The position numbers and the translations under genes were made by a program. The notes beneath the pieces were generated by a model that was given only the letters and a program-made list of their open reading frames with translations, had not been told where the DNA came from and ran no database searches. Below are positions 42,004-51,037 of a stretch of 64,000 nucleotides of DNA, piece after piece. Origin of the DNA: DATEMU01 sp964414585 (GTDB taxonomy: Bacteria > Planctomycetota > Phycisphaerae > UBA1845 > UTPLA1); assembly GCA_964414585.1 (NCBI GenBank), contig CAYPXR010000072.1, positions 1 through 64,000 of the forward strand. Direction: 5' to 3'. Numbering within the stretch: the first letter of the stretch is position 1; every line of letters begins with the position of its first letter.

Positions 42004-43452
42004 ATGATGCATCGGTCGATTTCACTATCCGCCGTATTTGGGGCTTTCCTGGCCGGCAGCGTTGCCCTTGGCGAAGATGCTCCGGCGGCGGCGGACAAAA
42101 ACTGGCCCGCCTGGCGCGGCCCGCTCGCGACCGGCGAAGCGCCGAAGGCCAGGCCCCCGGTCGAGTGGAGCGAAAAGAAAAACGTCCGCTGGAAAGTAGA
42201 GATTCCCGGCAAAGGCCACGCGACGCCGATTGTCTGGGGTGACCGCGTTTACATTCAGACGGCTGTCGAGACCAAGAAAGAAGCGGCACAAGCCAACGCC
42301 GGGACCGCGGACGATCCCGATCCCGCATTGCTGAACTATTTCCAGCCCGGCCCCGGCGGGCCGCCGGAAGGCGATCGTCGTCAACGGGGTCCTCGAAACG
42401 GAAGACCGGGCGGACGGCGCGGCGGCTTTGGTCCGGGCGCCAAGCCGACGCACCTCTTCGAGTTTCAAGTTTTGTCGATCGATCGCAAGACCGGCAAGAC
42501 CCTCTGGAAAAAGACGGTGCGCGAGGAAAAACCTCACGAGGGCGGACACCCCACGGCCTCGCAGGCATCCAACTCACCGGTCACCGACGGGAAATATCTT
42601 TACGCCTATTTTGGATCGCGCGGCCTTTACTGCATGACGCTCGACGGCCAGGTGAAGTGGGACGTCGATTTCGGCGAGATGCGCACGAGAAACGAATTCG
42701 GCGAAGGCAGTTCGCCGGCGCTGTACGGTGATACGATCGTCATCAACTGGGACCATGAGGGAGATGACTTCATCGTGGCCCTGGACAAGAACACCGGCAA
42801 GGAAAAATGGCGCAAGACCCGCGATGAGCCGACCTCCTGGTCCACGCCGATCGTCGTCGAGGCCGATGGAAAGCCTCAAGTCGTCGTCACCGCCACCAAC
42901 CACGTCATCGCTTACGATTTGGCGACGGGCAAGGAGATCTGGAAGTGCGGCGGCATGACGGCCAACGTGATCCCATCGCCGATGGCCGACAAGGACTTGC
43001 TTTACGCAATCAGCGGTTTCCGAGGGGCCGCGCTCTTGGCGGTTGACTATTCGAATGCACAGGGCGATATCACCGACCAGGCCGCGATCAAGTGGAAGTA
43101 CGACCGCGACACACCGTACGTCCCCTCCGGCGTGCTCTACGACGGTCGTCTCTATTTTCTCGATAACAACCGCGGTCTCCTGTCCTGCCTAGAAGCGAAA
43201 ACCGGTAAGCCCTTGTACGAAAAACAGCGGCTCGAAGGCATCGACAACGTCTATTCTTCCCTCGTCGGCGCGGACGGCCACATCTACGTCGTGGGCCGCG
43301 AAGGAAAGGCCGTCGTCGTCAAGGCCGGGTCGACGTTCGAAGTGCTGGCGACCAACGAACTCGAGGATGAGTTCGATGCGTCACCAGCGCTTTCGGGTGG
43401 TGCATTGTTCCTGCGAGGAGCAAAACACCTTTATTGCATTGCGAAGAAATAG
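42004..43452 (+). CDS. Secreted PQQ-type beta-propeller protein
   Basis: From the ATG at 42004 (GGAGGT ideally placed) the protein has 482 residues with a signal peptide (SISLSAVFGAFLAGSVALGE). The mature part starts KNWPAWRGPLATGEAPKARP, a common opening of planctomycete PQQ-like propellers. Blade motifs include DRKTGKTLWKKTVRE, LDKNTGKEKWRKTRDEPTSW and YDLATGKEIWKCGGM. A glycine/arginine-rich insertion (GDRRQRGPRNGRPGGRRGG) interrupts one blade. Such proteins may be scaffolds like BamB or sugar/alcohol dehydrogenase relatives; no catalytic residue was identified. Confidence 0.85.
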   Translation: MMHRSISLSAVFGAFLAGSVALGEDAPAAADKNWPAWRGPLATGEAPKARPPVEWSEKKNVRWKVEIPGKGHATPIVWGDRVYIQTAVETKKEAAQANAGTADDPDPALLNYFQPGPGGPPEGDRRQRGPRNGRPGGRRGGFGPGAKPTHLFEFQVLSIDRKTGKTLWKKTVREEKPHEGGHPTASQASNSPVTDGKYLYAYFGSRGLYCMTLDGQVKWDVDFGEMRTRNEFGEGSSPALYGDTIVINWDHEGDDFIVALDKNTGKEKWRKTRDEPTSWSTPIVVEADGKPQVVVTATNHVIAYDLATGKEIWKCGGMTANVIPSPMADKDLLYAISGFRGAALLAVDYSNAQGDITDQAAIKWKYDRDTPYVPSGVLYDGRLYFLDNNRGLLSCLEAKTGKPLYEKQRLEGIDNVYSSLVGADGHIYVVGREGKAVVVKAGSTFEVLATNELEDEFDASPALSGGALFLRGAKHLYCIAKK

Positions 43453-43722
43453 CGAATCGCGAGTTCCACCATTGAGCCCGCTTGCCGTTGGAGAGATCGC
43501 CTTCGCACATCCCGAATGGCGTTTGCGAACGCGTTTTCGCTTTCGACCTTTCAGACGCGGACACTCAATTCACACGAAAAATTTTTTCCACGAATGCCGG
43601 AAACAACACGAATTTCTGTGCGTACAAATATTTAGACAAAATTTTTCTGGTCAATTGCCTCGAAAGTCCATATAAATTGAACGGCAATTCTTGGCTCGTT
43701 CTAACGTTGCAGGAGTCAGGCC

Positions 43723-45225
43723 ATGCGCCTTGTCCTCGTATCAAATCGATTGCCCGTTGTTCTTCAACGCGAGGACAATGCCTGGAAGGGACAGGTCGGC
43801 GCCGGCGGTCTGGTCAGCGCGCTCACGCCCGTGCTTCGGAAGTGGAAGGGCCTCTGGATCGGCTGGCCCGGACCCGCGACCGCGGAATCGCCTCCCCCGA
43901 GCGAACTCCTGGACGGCTTCTCGCGTCAGTTGGGATTTTCCATCGAGCCGGTTTATCTGACTCCGCAGGAAGAGAAGGATTTCTACCAGGGCTTCTCGAA
44001 CGAGATTATCTGGCCCCTCTTTCACGATCTCCAGACGCGCTGCAACTTTGTTCCTGAATACTGGACCGGGTACCTCGCCGCGGAAAAAAAATTCGCCGAG
44101 GCCGTCGCCGTCCACGTACGCGAAAACGACTTTCTCTGGGTGCAGGACTACCACCTGATGGGCCTGGGGCGATGCCTTCGTGAATTGGGCATCCAGAACC
44201 ACCTCGGCTATTTCCTCCACATTCCGTTCCCGCCGCCCGACATCTTCTGCAAGCTCCCCTGGCGGCAGGACATCCTCACCCAGCTCCTCGATTACGACAC
44301 GCTCGGCTTCCAAACTCCGCGCGACCGCGAAAACTTTTACGACTGCGTCCGCAAGCTCCTGCCCGACGCCCATCGCTCGTCTCGCCGCGCCGTTGTCGGT
44401 CTCAAATACTTCGGGCACGTCACCCACGTCGGCGTCTTTCCCATTGGGATCGACTACCAGGAATTCGCCGATGTCGCCGCCAGTTCCGCCGTCACCCAGC
44501 GTGTGAAGGACCTCCGCAAGGACCTCCCCGAAGGTCAGATCGTCATCTCCGTCGACCGTCTGGATTACACCAAGGGCATCCTCGATCGTCTCAAGGCCTT
44601 TCGTCTCGCGCTGACCCGTTTCCCCGAGTTGCATCGCAAAATTGCCCTGCTTCAGGTCGTCATCCCGAGCCGTGAAGCCGTCCCCGAGTATCAGGACCTC
44701 AAGGGTGAGATCGAGCGTCTCGTCTCCCAGATCAACGGCGAACTCACTCAGCCCGGCTGGGTTCCGATTCACCACGTATTTCGCAGCATCGACCGCGAAG
44801 AACTCGTTGCCTTTTATCGCGTCGCCGACATGGCCTTGATTACACCGCTCAAGGACGGCATGAACCTCGTCGCCAAGGAATATTGCGCGTCTCAAGTGGA
44901 AAACAACGGTGTTCTGATTCTCAGCGAATTCGCCGGCGCCGCCGTTCAGCTCCGCGACAACGCCGTGCTCGTCAATCCCTATGATCTCGATCAGGTCGCC
45001 GATGCGATCCGCCGCGGCGCGACCATGACCGCTCAACAACGCCGTCCGAGCATGCACCGATTGCGCCGAATCATCGCTCAACAAGACGTCTTTTGGTGGG
45101 TCGACCGCTTTCTGGCCGCCTGCGGCATTGAATCGATGTCCGGGATCGATTCGCACGAGACCCGAAACATGACACTGGAATCGAAAGGCAAGGGAGCTCC
45201 GGCTTCTCTTGTTTCCAGTATTTAG
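43723..45225 (+). CDS. otsA: Alpha,alpha-trehalose-phosphate synthase (UDP-forming)
   Basis: This 500-residue GT20 enzyme begins MRLVLVSNRLPVVLQ and shows the family motifs VQDYHLMGLG, HIPFPPPDIFCKLPWR, ISVDRLDYTKGILDRL and LITPLKDGMNLVAKEYCAS. It joins glucose-6-phosphate and UDP-glucose into trehalose-6-phosphate. The fused OtsB-GH15 gene starts 8 bases after its stop (or overlaps it if a TTG start is used), so the two steps of trehalose synthesis are in one operon. Confidence 0.95.
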   Translation: MRLVLVSNRLPVVLQREDNAWKGQVGAGGLVSALTPVLRKWKGLWIGWPGPATAESPPPSELLDGFSRQLGFSIEPVYLTPQEEKDFYQGFSNEIIWPLFHDLQTRCNFVPEYWTGYLAAEKKFAEAVAVHVRENDFLWVQDYHLMGLGRCLRELGIQNHLGYFLHIPFPPPDIFCKLPWRQDILTQLLDYDTLGFQTPRDRENFYDCVRKLLPDAHRSSRRAVVGLKYFGHVTHVGVFPIGIDYQEFADVAASSAVTQRVKDLRKDLPEGQIVISVDRLDYTKGILDRLKAFRLALTRFPELHRKIALLQVVIPSREAVPEYQDLKGEIERLVSQINGELTQPGWVPIHHVFRSIDREELVAFYRVADMALITPLKDGMNLVAKEYCASQVENNGVLILSEFAGAAVQLRDNAVLVNPYDLDQVADAIRRGATMTAQQRRPSMHRLRRIIAQQDVFWWVDRFLAACGIESMSGIDSHETRNMTLESKGKGAPASLVSSI

Positions 45226-45232
45226 TTTCCTT

Positions 45233-47773
45233 ATGAGCGACGCACCGGACCTCAACGACGTCATCCATGATCTGGCCCGATCCTCGATTCTCCTCGTGGC
45301 CACCGACTTTGACGGGACCGTCGCTCCCATCGTCGACAATCCCACGCTCGCCGAGATGAACCGCGAGACCGCCGTCGCCCTTCGAATCCTGGCCGGGCTT
45401 GCCCAGACTCACGTCGCCGTCATTTCCGGCCGGGCACTGGCCGATCTTTCCCAAAAAACCAGCGACGTCGGCGAACTCCATCTCGTCGGAAGCCACGGGA
45501 GCGAGTTTGAGCCGAGCTTCGCCGCGCCCATGGCCGGCCATTCCGTCGACCTGTTGCAGAGCCTGACGGACGAGATTTTCGCCATCGCCGATGCCCTGCC
45601 GGGATCGACCGTCGAAACCAAGCCGGCCTCCCTCGCGTTTCATTATCGCAAGGCCGACGAATCGAAAGCCGCCCAGGCCGTCAATCAGATCCTCGCCGGC
45701 CCCGGCGCGCGCCCCGGCATCCACGTCCGGCATGGAAAAAAGGTCGTCGAGCTGAGCGTCGTCGAGACCAACAAAGGCGTTGCCCTGAAGCGCATTCGCC
45801 AGCGCCTTGGCGCGACCGCCGTCCTCTTCCTCGGCGACGACGTCACCGACGAGGACGCATTCGCCGTCCTTCGGGGCAGCGATGTCGGCGTTAAAGTCGG
45901 TCCCGGCGAAACCCTGGCCCGCTTTCGCATTGACGGCCCGGCCGACGTCGCCAGAACGCTGGCACAGCTTGCTGAAGCGCGCGCGACGTGGCTCGCCGGC
46001 GCCGAAGCCGTTCCCATTCAGCAGCATGCCATCCTTTCCGACCAGCACACTGTCGCCGTCGTCAGCCCCACCGGCCGAATCGTCTGGCTTTGTCTGCCGC
46101 GCATTGACTCCCACGCACTGTTCTCCGAATTGCTCGGCGGCCCCGTCGCGGGATATTTTGAAGTCCGCTCGGCCGCGGCCGATGACCCCGTGGGTCAGTC
46201 CTACCTCGGCGACACCTTTGTGCTCCAGACCGAGTGGCCCGATCTCACGGTCACCGACTACATGGACACCTCCGCCGGCCGCGCCTTTCAACGTGCCGGC
46301 CGGACCGATTTGTTCCGCGTCGTCGAAGCGCGCGGCGCGTCCGCGAAGGTCCTGATCAAATTCGCCCCGCGGTTGGATTTCGGCCGCGTCGCCACTCATT
46401 TGAATGTGACGCCAGACGGTCTGGCCGTTGAAGGCGCCGTCGATCCGATTGTTTTGCGTGCGCCCGGCCTGAAGTGGACCATTGAGAACGAAGGACAGCA
46501 TCAAACCGCGAGCGCCATCGTCGAGCTCACCGGATCGCCGCTCGTTCTCGAATTGCGCTATGGCACCGCCAGTCTCTCCGCTTCCTCCGTTCAGGAATCT
46601 TCTCGCCGCACCCAGACGGATCGCTTCTGGAGCAGTTGGGCCGCCGGCCTTTCCATTCCATCGATTCAGTCCGATCTTGTCCGGCGCAGCGCGCTGGTGC
46701 TCAAGGCCCTGACCTATGGTCCGACCGGCGCGATGGTCGCCGCCGCGACCACGAGCCTCCCCGAATACGCCGGCGGCATGCGCAACTGGGACTATCGCTT
46801 CTGCTGGCCCCGCGATGCGGCCATGGCGGCCACCGGACTCGCCCAACTCGGCAACTCCGGTCCCGGAATCAAACTCCTCGACTGGGTCCTTGGTATTCTC
46901 GAAGGCCGCGAGCCCGGTACGCTCCTCAGCCCTGTGTATACCGTCTCCGGCGGCACCCTTGGCCCCGAAGCCGACGTCGCCGAGCTATCCGGCTATCGTG
47001 GAAGTCGACCGGTGCGCGTTGGGAACGCCGCCGCACAGCAAGTACAACTCGACGTCTTCGGTCCCATCGCCGAACTTATCGCCGCCCTCGCGGATCGTGG
47101 AGCGGCCCTCTCTTCCGAACATTGGCGGCTCGTCGAGACGATGGTCGCCGCCGTCGCGGATCGCTGGTCGGAGCCCGACCACGGCATCTGGGAATTCCGC
47201 ATGCCCCGCCAATGCCACGTTCATTCCAAAGTCATGTGCTGGCAGACCGTTGATCGGGCCCTCGCCTTCGCCGACTATTTCGGTCGAAAGCGCCCGGACT
47301 GGCAGGCCCTGCGCGATCGAATCGCCGAAGACGTTTTGTCAAAAGGCTGGAACAAGAGCGCCCGCGCCTTTTGCGGAACTTACGGCGGCCAGGATGCTGA
47401 CGCATCGGTGCTCTCGATCGGCCTGAGCGGACTTTTGAAACCTCACGACCCGCGCTTCGGGTCCACCGTCGAATTCGTCGAGCGCGAACTTCGCGAAGAC
47501 GTCTATGTCTATCGCTATCGAATCGACGACGGTTTGCCCGGCCTCGAAGGCGCATTTCATCTCTGCACGCTCTGGCTGGTGCAATCCTATATCTTGCTTG
47601 GAAAAATCGATCAGGCCCGCGCGCTCTTTGATTCGTTCTGCCGCCTCGCCGGCCCCACCGGCCTCTTTGCGGAGGAGCATGATCCGGAAACCAACAGCGC
47701 GCTGGGCAACTTCCCCCAGGCCTACACGCACCTCGGTCTCATCCAGACCGCCATCATGTTGAGTAAGTTGTAG
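45233..47773 (+). CDS. Trehalose-phosphatase fused to a GH15 glucoamylase/trehalase-type domain
   Basis: From the ATG at 45233 the protein has 846 residues; a TTG at 45209 overlapping otsA would add eight. Residues 1-240 are an OtsB HAD phosphatase: LVATDFDGTVAPIVDN (nucleophile aspartate), VAVISGRALADLS, ASLAFHYRKAD and LFLGDDVTDEDAFAVL. The rest is a GH15 domain: VVSPTGRIVWLCLPRIDSHA, MRNWDYRFCWPRDAAM, LSGYRGSRPVRVGNAAAQQV and EEHDPETNSALGNFPQAYTH. OtsB makes trehalose; GH15 members hydrolyse alpha-glucosides, including trehalose in mycobacteria. The domain could therefore degrade the product or act on another glucan. No signal peptide is present. Confidence 0.9.
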   Translation: MSDAPDLNDVIHDLARSSILLVATDFDGTVAPIVDNPTLAEMNRETAVALRILAGLAQTHVAVISGRALADLSQKTSDVGELHLVGSHGSEFEPSFAAPMAGHSVDLLQSLTDEIFAIADALPGSTVETKPASLAFHYRKADESKAAQAVNQILAGPGARPGIHVRHGKKVVELSVVETNKGVALKRIRQRLGATAVLFLGDDVTDEDAFAVLRGSDVGVKVGPGETLARFRIDGPADVARTLAQLAEARATWLAGAEAVPIQQHAILSDQHTVAVVSPTGRIVWLCLPRIDSHALFSELLGGPVAGYFEVRSAAADDPVGQSYLGDTFVLQTEWPDLTVTDYMDTSAGRAFQRAGRTDLFRVVEARGASAKVLIKFAPRLDFGRVATHLNVTPDGLAVEGAVDPIVLRAPGLKWTIENEGQHQTASAIVELTGSPLVLELRYGTASLSASSVQESSRRTQTDRFWSSWAAGLSIPSIQSDLVRRSALVLKALTYGPTGAMVAAATTSLPEYAGGMRNWDYRFCWPRDAAMAATGLAQLGNSGPGIKLLDWVLGILEGREPGTLLSPVYTVSGGTLGPEADVAELSGYRGSRPVRVGNAAAQQVQLDVFGPIAELIAALADRGAALSSEHWRLVETMVAAVADRWSEPDHGIWEFRMPRQCHVHSKVMCWQTVDRALAFADYFGRKRPDWQALRDRIAEDVLSKGWNKSARAFCGTYGGQDADASVLSIGLSGLLKPHDPRFGSTVEFVERELREDVYVYRYRIDDGLPGLEGAFHLCTLWLVQSYILLGKIDQARALFDSFCRLAGPTGLFAEEHDPETNSALGNFPQAYTHLGLIQTAIMLSKL

Positions 47774-47778
47774 CAACG

Positions 47779-47801
47779 AACGCCATGTTTCGGCGTTTCT
47801 T
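47779..47801 (+). terminator. Short hairpin after the trehalose operon
   Basis: AACGCC (47779-47784) pairs with GGCGTT (47792-47797) then TCTTATT. It is weak alone but adjoins the dispersed palindromic element. Confidence 0.4.
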
Positions 47802-47904
47802 ATTGCAGATTGCGCTTTGACGTAGCACGTTGTAAAGGAAACCGTTCCGGTATTTTACGGCCGGCAGGGGCGCCGGCCGCTACGCGAAGGCGCAATCCAC
47901 TCTA
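47800..47904. repeat. Dispersed palindromic element, short copy (105 nt)
   Basis: This is the second copy of the element at 11330-11460. It lacks the 26-base insert, which leaves a cleaner palindrome: terminal GATTGCGC / GCGCAATC, CGTAGC / GCTACG, and a central GGCCGGC-aggggc-GCCGGCC. The right end CTA(G) again provides the TAG stop of the minus-strand gene. As with the other copy, it separates two convergent genes. Confidence 0.85.
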
Positions 47905-49191
47905 GAGCCGCTTCACGATCACCGCCGTCAGATCGTCTCCCTGTTTCGTCCCCTCGGCGAACAGCAGGACGCTCTTATACAGTTGCTCGATGATCTCTTT
48001 GCACGGGCGGTCGCGATGCTCGCGAAGAACCTTGAACATGCGTTCCGTGCCGAATTGCTCGCTGCCCTTCTGCCATTCGAAAAAACCGTCCGTGACCAGC
48101 ACCATCATGTCGCCCGGCGTCATCTCAAACGTCTCGGGCGCGTCGAACGGCACGTCCGCCATGATTCCCAGCGGTACGCCGCCGGCCGTCAGCTCTTCGA
48201 ACTGGTCCGTCTTGCGAGTGTACTTGATCAGCGGCCCGTGACCGGCGGACAAGAATGAAAGCGTCGAGGTCTCCGGCGACAGCAACCCGAAAAATGCCGT
48301 CACAAACCGGTCATCCGGCAAATCTTCGCAAAGCAGATTGTTGATTCGGCCGACGACCGCCGCCAAGTCGTGCGAAAGCGAGATCGTCGCGCGAAACAGC
48401 GCCCGGCATTCGGCGATCATCAGCGCCGGTCCGATCCCGTGGCCCGTGGCATCGGCGATCGTCATGGCCACGCATCCGTCCGGCAGCGTCAGATAGTCGT
48501 AGCAGTCCCCGCCGGTTTCGTCCGCCGGTTTGTTCCATCCCGCGATGTCGAATCGCGCGATCTCCGGCGGTTTCTTGGGAATGAGCCCCTGCTGAATGTC
48601 TCGGGCGATGTTCAGGTCGCGCTCGATTCGCTGTTTTTCCGCATAGTGTTCCAGCAGGAGTTGTCGCTGCAATGCCACTCCGACCTGCGCCCCGAAGGTC
48701 TTGACCAGCTCATTGTCCCAGGGATCGAACGAACCCTCCGATTTGTTCAGAACCTGAAGCACGCCGACGACGGCGTTGTCGAAGCCTAGCAGCGGAAAGG
48801 TAATCATGTTCCGCGTGCGGAATCCCGTCTTCTTGTCGATCTCGGGATTGAAGCGCGGATCGGCGTATGCGTCGGGCACATTGATGACTTCGCCGGTGCG
48901 CACCACTTCGCCGGCGATGCCGCGATCGGCCGAAAAGCGAATCTCCCCCGTGCCGGTCGCCATCCGACTGTAGAGTTCGTTCTTCTCTTTTTCGTAGATA
49001 AAAACGGTGGCCCGCTCGCATTCGAGCACGGCCAGCGCCGCCTTCTCGACCTTTTGCAACAGGGGGGTCAATTCCGTCGTCGACGCCAGGTCGCGCGACA
49101 CCTCCAGCACCGCCTGAAGATCGGCGACGTGCTTGTCGCCGGCGCTCGTCGACGCGGCCGATGGATTGGATTTGGATTTTGGATCGCCCAT
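47902..49191 (-). CDS. GAF-domain PP2C/SpoIIE-type serine phosphatase
   Basis: From the ATG at 49191 the protein has 429 residues (an upstream ATG at 49251 is possible; neither has a clear ribosome site). A GAF domain spans about residues 30-170 (VEKAALAVLECERATVFIYE, IAGEVVRTGEVINVPDAYAD). A short coiled helix (EKQRIERDLNIARDIQQGLI) leads into the RsbU-type phosphatase: DETGGDCYDYLTLPDG, IADATGHGIGPALMIAECRA, FLSAGHGPLIKYTR and DMMVLVTDGFFEW with the metal-binding aspartates. Such proteins dephosphorylate anti-anti-sigma factors. Its stop lies at the border of the dispersed element. Confidence 0.9.
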   Translation of the reverse strand: MGDPKSKSNPSAASTSAGDKHVADLQAVLEVSRDLASTTELTPLLQKVEKAALAVLECERATVFIYEKEKNELYSRMATGTGEIRFSADRGIAGEVVRTGEVINVPDAYADPRFNPEIDKKTGFRTRNMITFPLLGFDNAVVGVLQVLNKSEGSFDPWDNELVKTFGAQVGVALQRQLLLEHYAEKQRIERDLNIARDIQQGLIPKKPPEIARFDIAGWNKPADETGGDCYDYLTLPDGCVAMTIADATGHGIGPALMIAECRALFRATISLSHDLAAVVGRINNLLCEDLPDDRFVTAFFGLLSPETSTLSFLSAGHGPLIKYTRKTDQFEELTAGGVPLGIMADVPFDAPETFEMTPGDMMVLVTDGFFEWQKGSEQFGTERMFKVLREHRDRPCKEIIEQLYKSVLLFAEGTKQGDDLTAVIVKRL

Positions 49192-49315
49192 GGGGAGCTG
49201 AGGATCCTCGTTGGCAAAGGACACCCATTGCGGTGGGTGGCATTCCGTCATTTGAGAACGCCGACAATCTACCACAAATAATAGCGGGCGACCAGCCGGG
49301 GAACCGATGGGATGA

Positions 49316-49549
49316 TCACTGTTTGGCCCGCGCGGCCAGAATGGCCTTGATCAATTCTTCGGGCGGTTCTTCACATTCGTCGGTGCAGGCGGCCTTGCCC
49401 ATGCGTATCGTCTGCTCATAGCTTCTGAGATAGTCTATGCAGGGTGGGCAGACGGCCAGGTGTCGCTCAAACTCCTTTCGCTCGGTGGAGGAAAGATTGC
49501 CGGCGACGTAATCGTCAAGAAAATCGAGCAATTCCTTGCAGGTCTTCAT
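49316..49549 (-). CDS. Anti-sigma factor with zinc-binding zf-HC2 motif
   Basis: This 77-residue protein reads MKTCKELLDFLDDYVAGNLS and contains EFERHLAVCPPCIDYLRSY, the HxxxCxxC zinc motif of ZAS-type anti-sigma factors. It starts within the stop of the sigma gene (ATGA). No membrane helix is present, so it is a cytoplasmic member, possibly redox- or metal-sensing. CTDEC near the end adds two more cysteines. Confidence 0.9.
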   Translation of the reverse strand: MKTCKELLDFLDDYVAGNLSSTERKEFERHLAVCPPCIDYLRSYEQTIRMGKAACTDECEEPPEELIKAILAARAKQ

Positions 49550-50160
49550 GCGGCTTCCCCCTTCATATAAGGATCCAGCAATTCTCGCAGCGCCTGTCGC
49601 GCCCGGTGGAGCCGCGTTTTGACCGCATTCGCGTTGATGCCCAGCAACCGGGCGGTCTCTTCGGTGTTGATTTCTTCGATGTCGCGCAAAAGCAGGACGG
49701 TGCGATAGATCTCCGGCAACTGATCAATGGAGCGTCGAACGATCTCCCGGGTTTCGTGCAAGGCGACCGCGTCGTCGGACTTGCTCCAGGCCCCGGCGGG
49801 ATCGGCTCGGTGACCGTCTTCGAGAAATCTGGGAAGGAGATCGTCAATGGAGCGTTCCGGCGTCCGGCGTCGGGTTCGCATTTTCATCAACGCCGCATTG
49901 ACGACGATGCGATGGAGCCAGGTGGAAAGTTTCGAATCGCCCGCGAAGGAGCCGATCGCCTTGAACGCCGAAAGAAAGGCTTCCTGGGTCGCGTCGTACG
50001 CATCATCGTCGTGACCGAGAATCCGCCGGGCCACGGCCAGCATCGGGCCGGTATGGGTTCGGACGAATCGATCAAAGGCCTCTTCACGCCCGGCCTTCAA
50101 CGCGGCGAGCAGCTCGTTCTCGTCATCATCTTTGTTCGAGGGTGGGCTTTGCCGACTCAT
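49546..50160 (-). CDS. ECF-type RNA polymerase sigma factor
   Basis: From the ATG at 50160 the protein has 204 residues. Region 2 is shown by FDRFVRTHTGPMLAVARRIL, DDAYDATQEAFLSAFKAIGS and KLSTWLHRIVVNAALMKMRT. Region 4 is shown by LPEIYRTVLLLRDIEEINTE and ETARLLGINANAVKTRLHRA. The overlapping downstream gene encodes its likely zinc-dependent anti-sigma factor. No strong ribosome site precedes the ATG. Confidence 0.92.
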   Translation of the reverse strand: MSRQSPPSNKDDDENELLAALKAGREEAFDRFVRTHTGPMLAVARRILGHDDDAYDATQEAFLSAFKAIGSFAGDSKLSTWLHRIVVNAALMKMRTRRRTPERSIDDLLPRFLEDGHRADPAGAWSKSDDAVALHETREIVRRSIDQLPEIYRTVLLLRDIEEINTEETARLLGINANAVKTRLHRARQALRELLDPYMKGEAA

Positions 50161-50308
50161 CGTCAACAGCGTACCGCCGTGGCGGATGCATTGACAGGAT
50201 GGGTTCGAATCGTCCGACGCCGCCTTTTCAGCGAAACCAAAGACCAGCCGCCACACCCGTTGAGCACGCTCAGGCATGCCGGCTTGGATGTCGCCGGCCC
50301 ATGGCGGG

Positions 50309-51037
50309 TTACCGTTGCTGCGTCATGTCCACGATTTTTACACCGGCGGGAGCCTTGAAGACGAACCGGTCCTGTTTTAGTGGTGGGTCGATTTTGATGT
50401 CGGACAATTCGGTGAGTTGGACTCGCTTGCCCGTGGCGTCGTGGCCCGTGCTGCGGACGCGGATTCCATGGTCTTTCTGGATGTAGTGAATCGTCTTGGC
50501 CACCCGGCCCGGGGCCTTCGGGCGCGCCTCAAGGACCCAGACGTCCTTGCCGTCGATTTTTTCGTCCGGCAACACGCGGACGTGGTAACCCCGGCTCAAC
50601 CCGTCAAAAAACGCCTCATCGCCAAGGACCGTCTGGGAGGGCTTGGGCAGGTTTCGTAACGCGGTGGCGGGTTGGCCGGGTTGCGTGGTGAGGGTGTAGG
50701 AAAAATGACCATCGGAAATCGTGGAGACGGATTGGTCGATCGATGCAGATCGGCCATTGGCGGATTGCGTTACCTTGTTCTGGAGGTCAACCCTGAACAA
50801 CAGCTTTCCATCCTTGCGCACGAGGTGTTCGTAGGAACCGAGTGCTTCGGAATGGACGGTGAGTTGTTGAGTGCTCGATTCCGTATCGATTCGGATCTTG
50901 CCCGTCAGCGAATGGATTTCCCGGCAATGTTGGGAACTGGCGGACTTGACCTGGTCGAAGCTCGTCACGTCCGGTGCTGACGATTGCGACTGGGCAACCC
51001 CCAACAGCCAGGAAAAGATCATCACAACGTGAATCAT
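50309..51037 (-). CDS. Secreted LolA-like protein
   Basis: From the ATG at 51037 (AAGGA 7 bases upstream) the protein has 242 residues with a short signal peptide (IHVVMIFSWLLGVAQSQ). It is beta-rich: SLTGKIRIDTESSTQQLTVH, EHLVRKDGKLLFRVDLQNKV, DVWVLEARPKA and IHYIQKDHGIRVRSTGHDAT. The order of strands and KxxVxxLxDIxIDPPL-like ending (LTELSDIKIDPPLKQDRFVF) recall outer-membrane lipoprotein-sorting proteins (LolA/LolB fold). It probably binds a lipid or lipoprotein in the periplasm; the match is by pattern only. Confidence 0.7.
   Translation of the reverse strand: MIHVVMIFSWLLGVAQSQSSAPDVTSFDQVKSASSQHCREIHSLTGKIRIDTESSTQQLTVHSEALGSYEHLVRKDGKLLFRVDLQNKVTQSANGRSASIDQSVSTISDGHFSYTLTTQPGQPATALRNLPKPSQTVLGDEAFFDGLSRGYHVRVLPDEKIDGKDVWVLEARPKAPGRVAKTIHYIQKDHGIRVRSTGHDATGKRVQLTELSDIKIDPPLKQDRFVFKAPAGVKIVDMTQQR

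Noticed and set aside
43741..45345. 534-codon open frame on the minus strand
   Set aside because: It is antisense to otsA.
45071..46846. 591-codon open frame on the minus strand
   Set aside because: It is antisense to the end of otsA and the OtsB-GH15 fusion; composition only.
50195..50220. GGTTCGAAT resembling a tRNA T-arm
   Set aside because: The flanking bases do not give a 5-pair stem with a 7-base loop, and no acceptor stem or anticodon arm was found.
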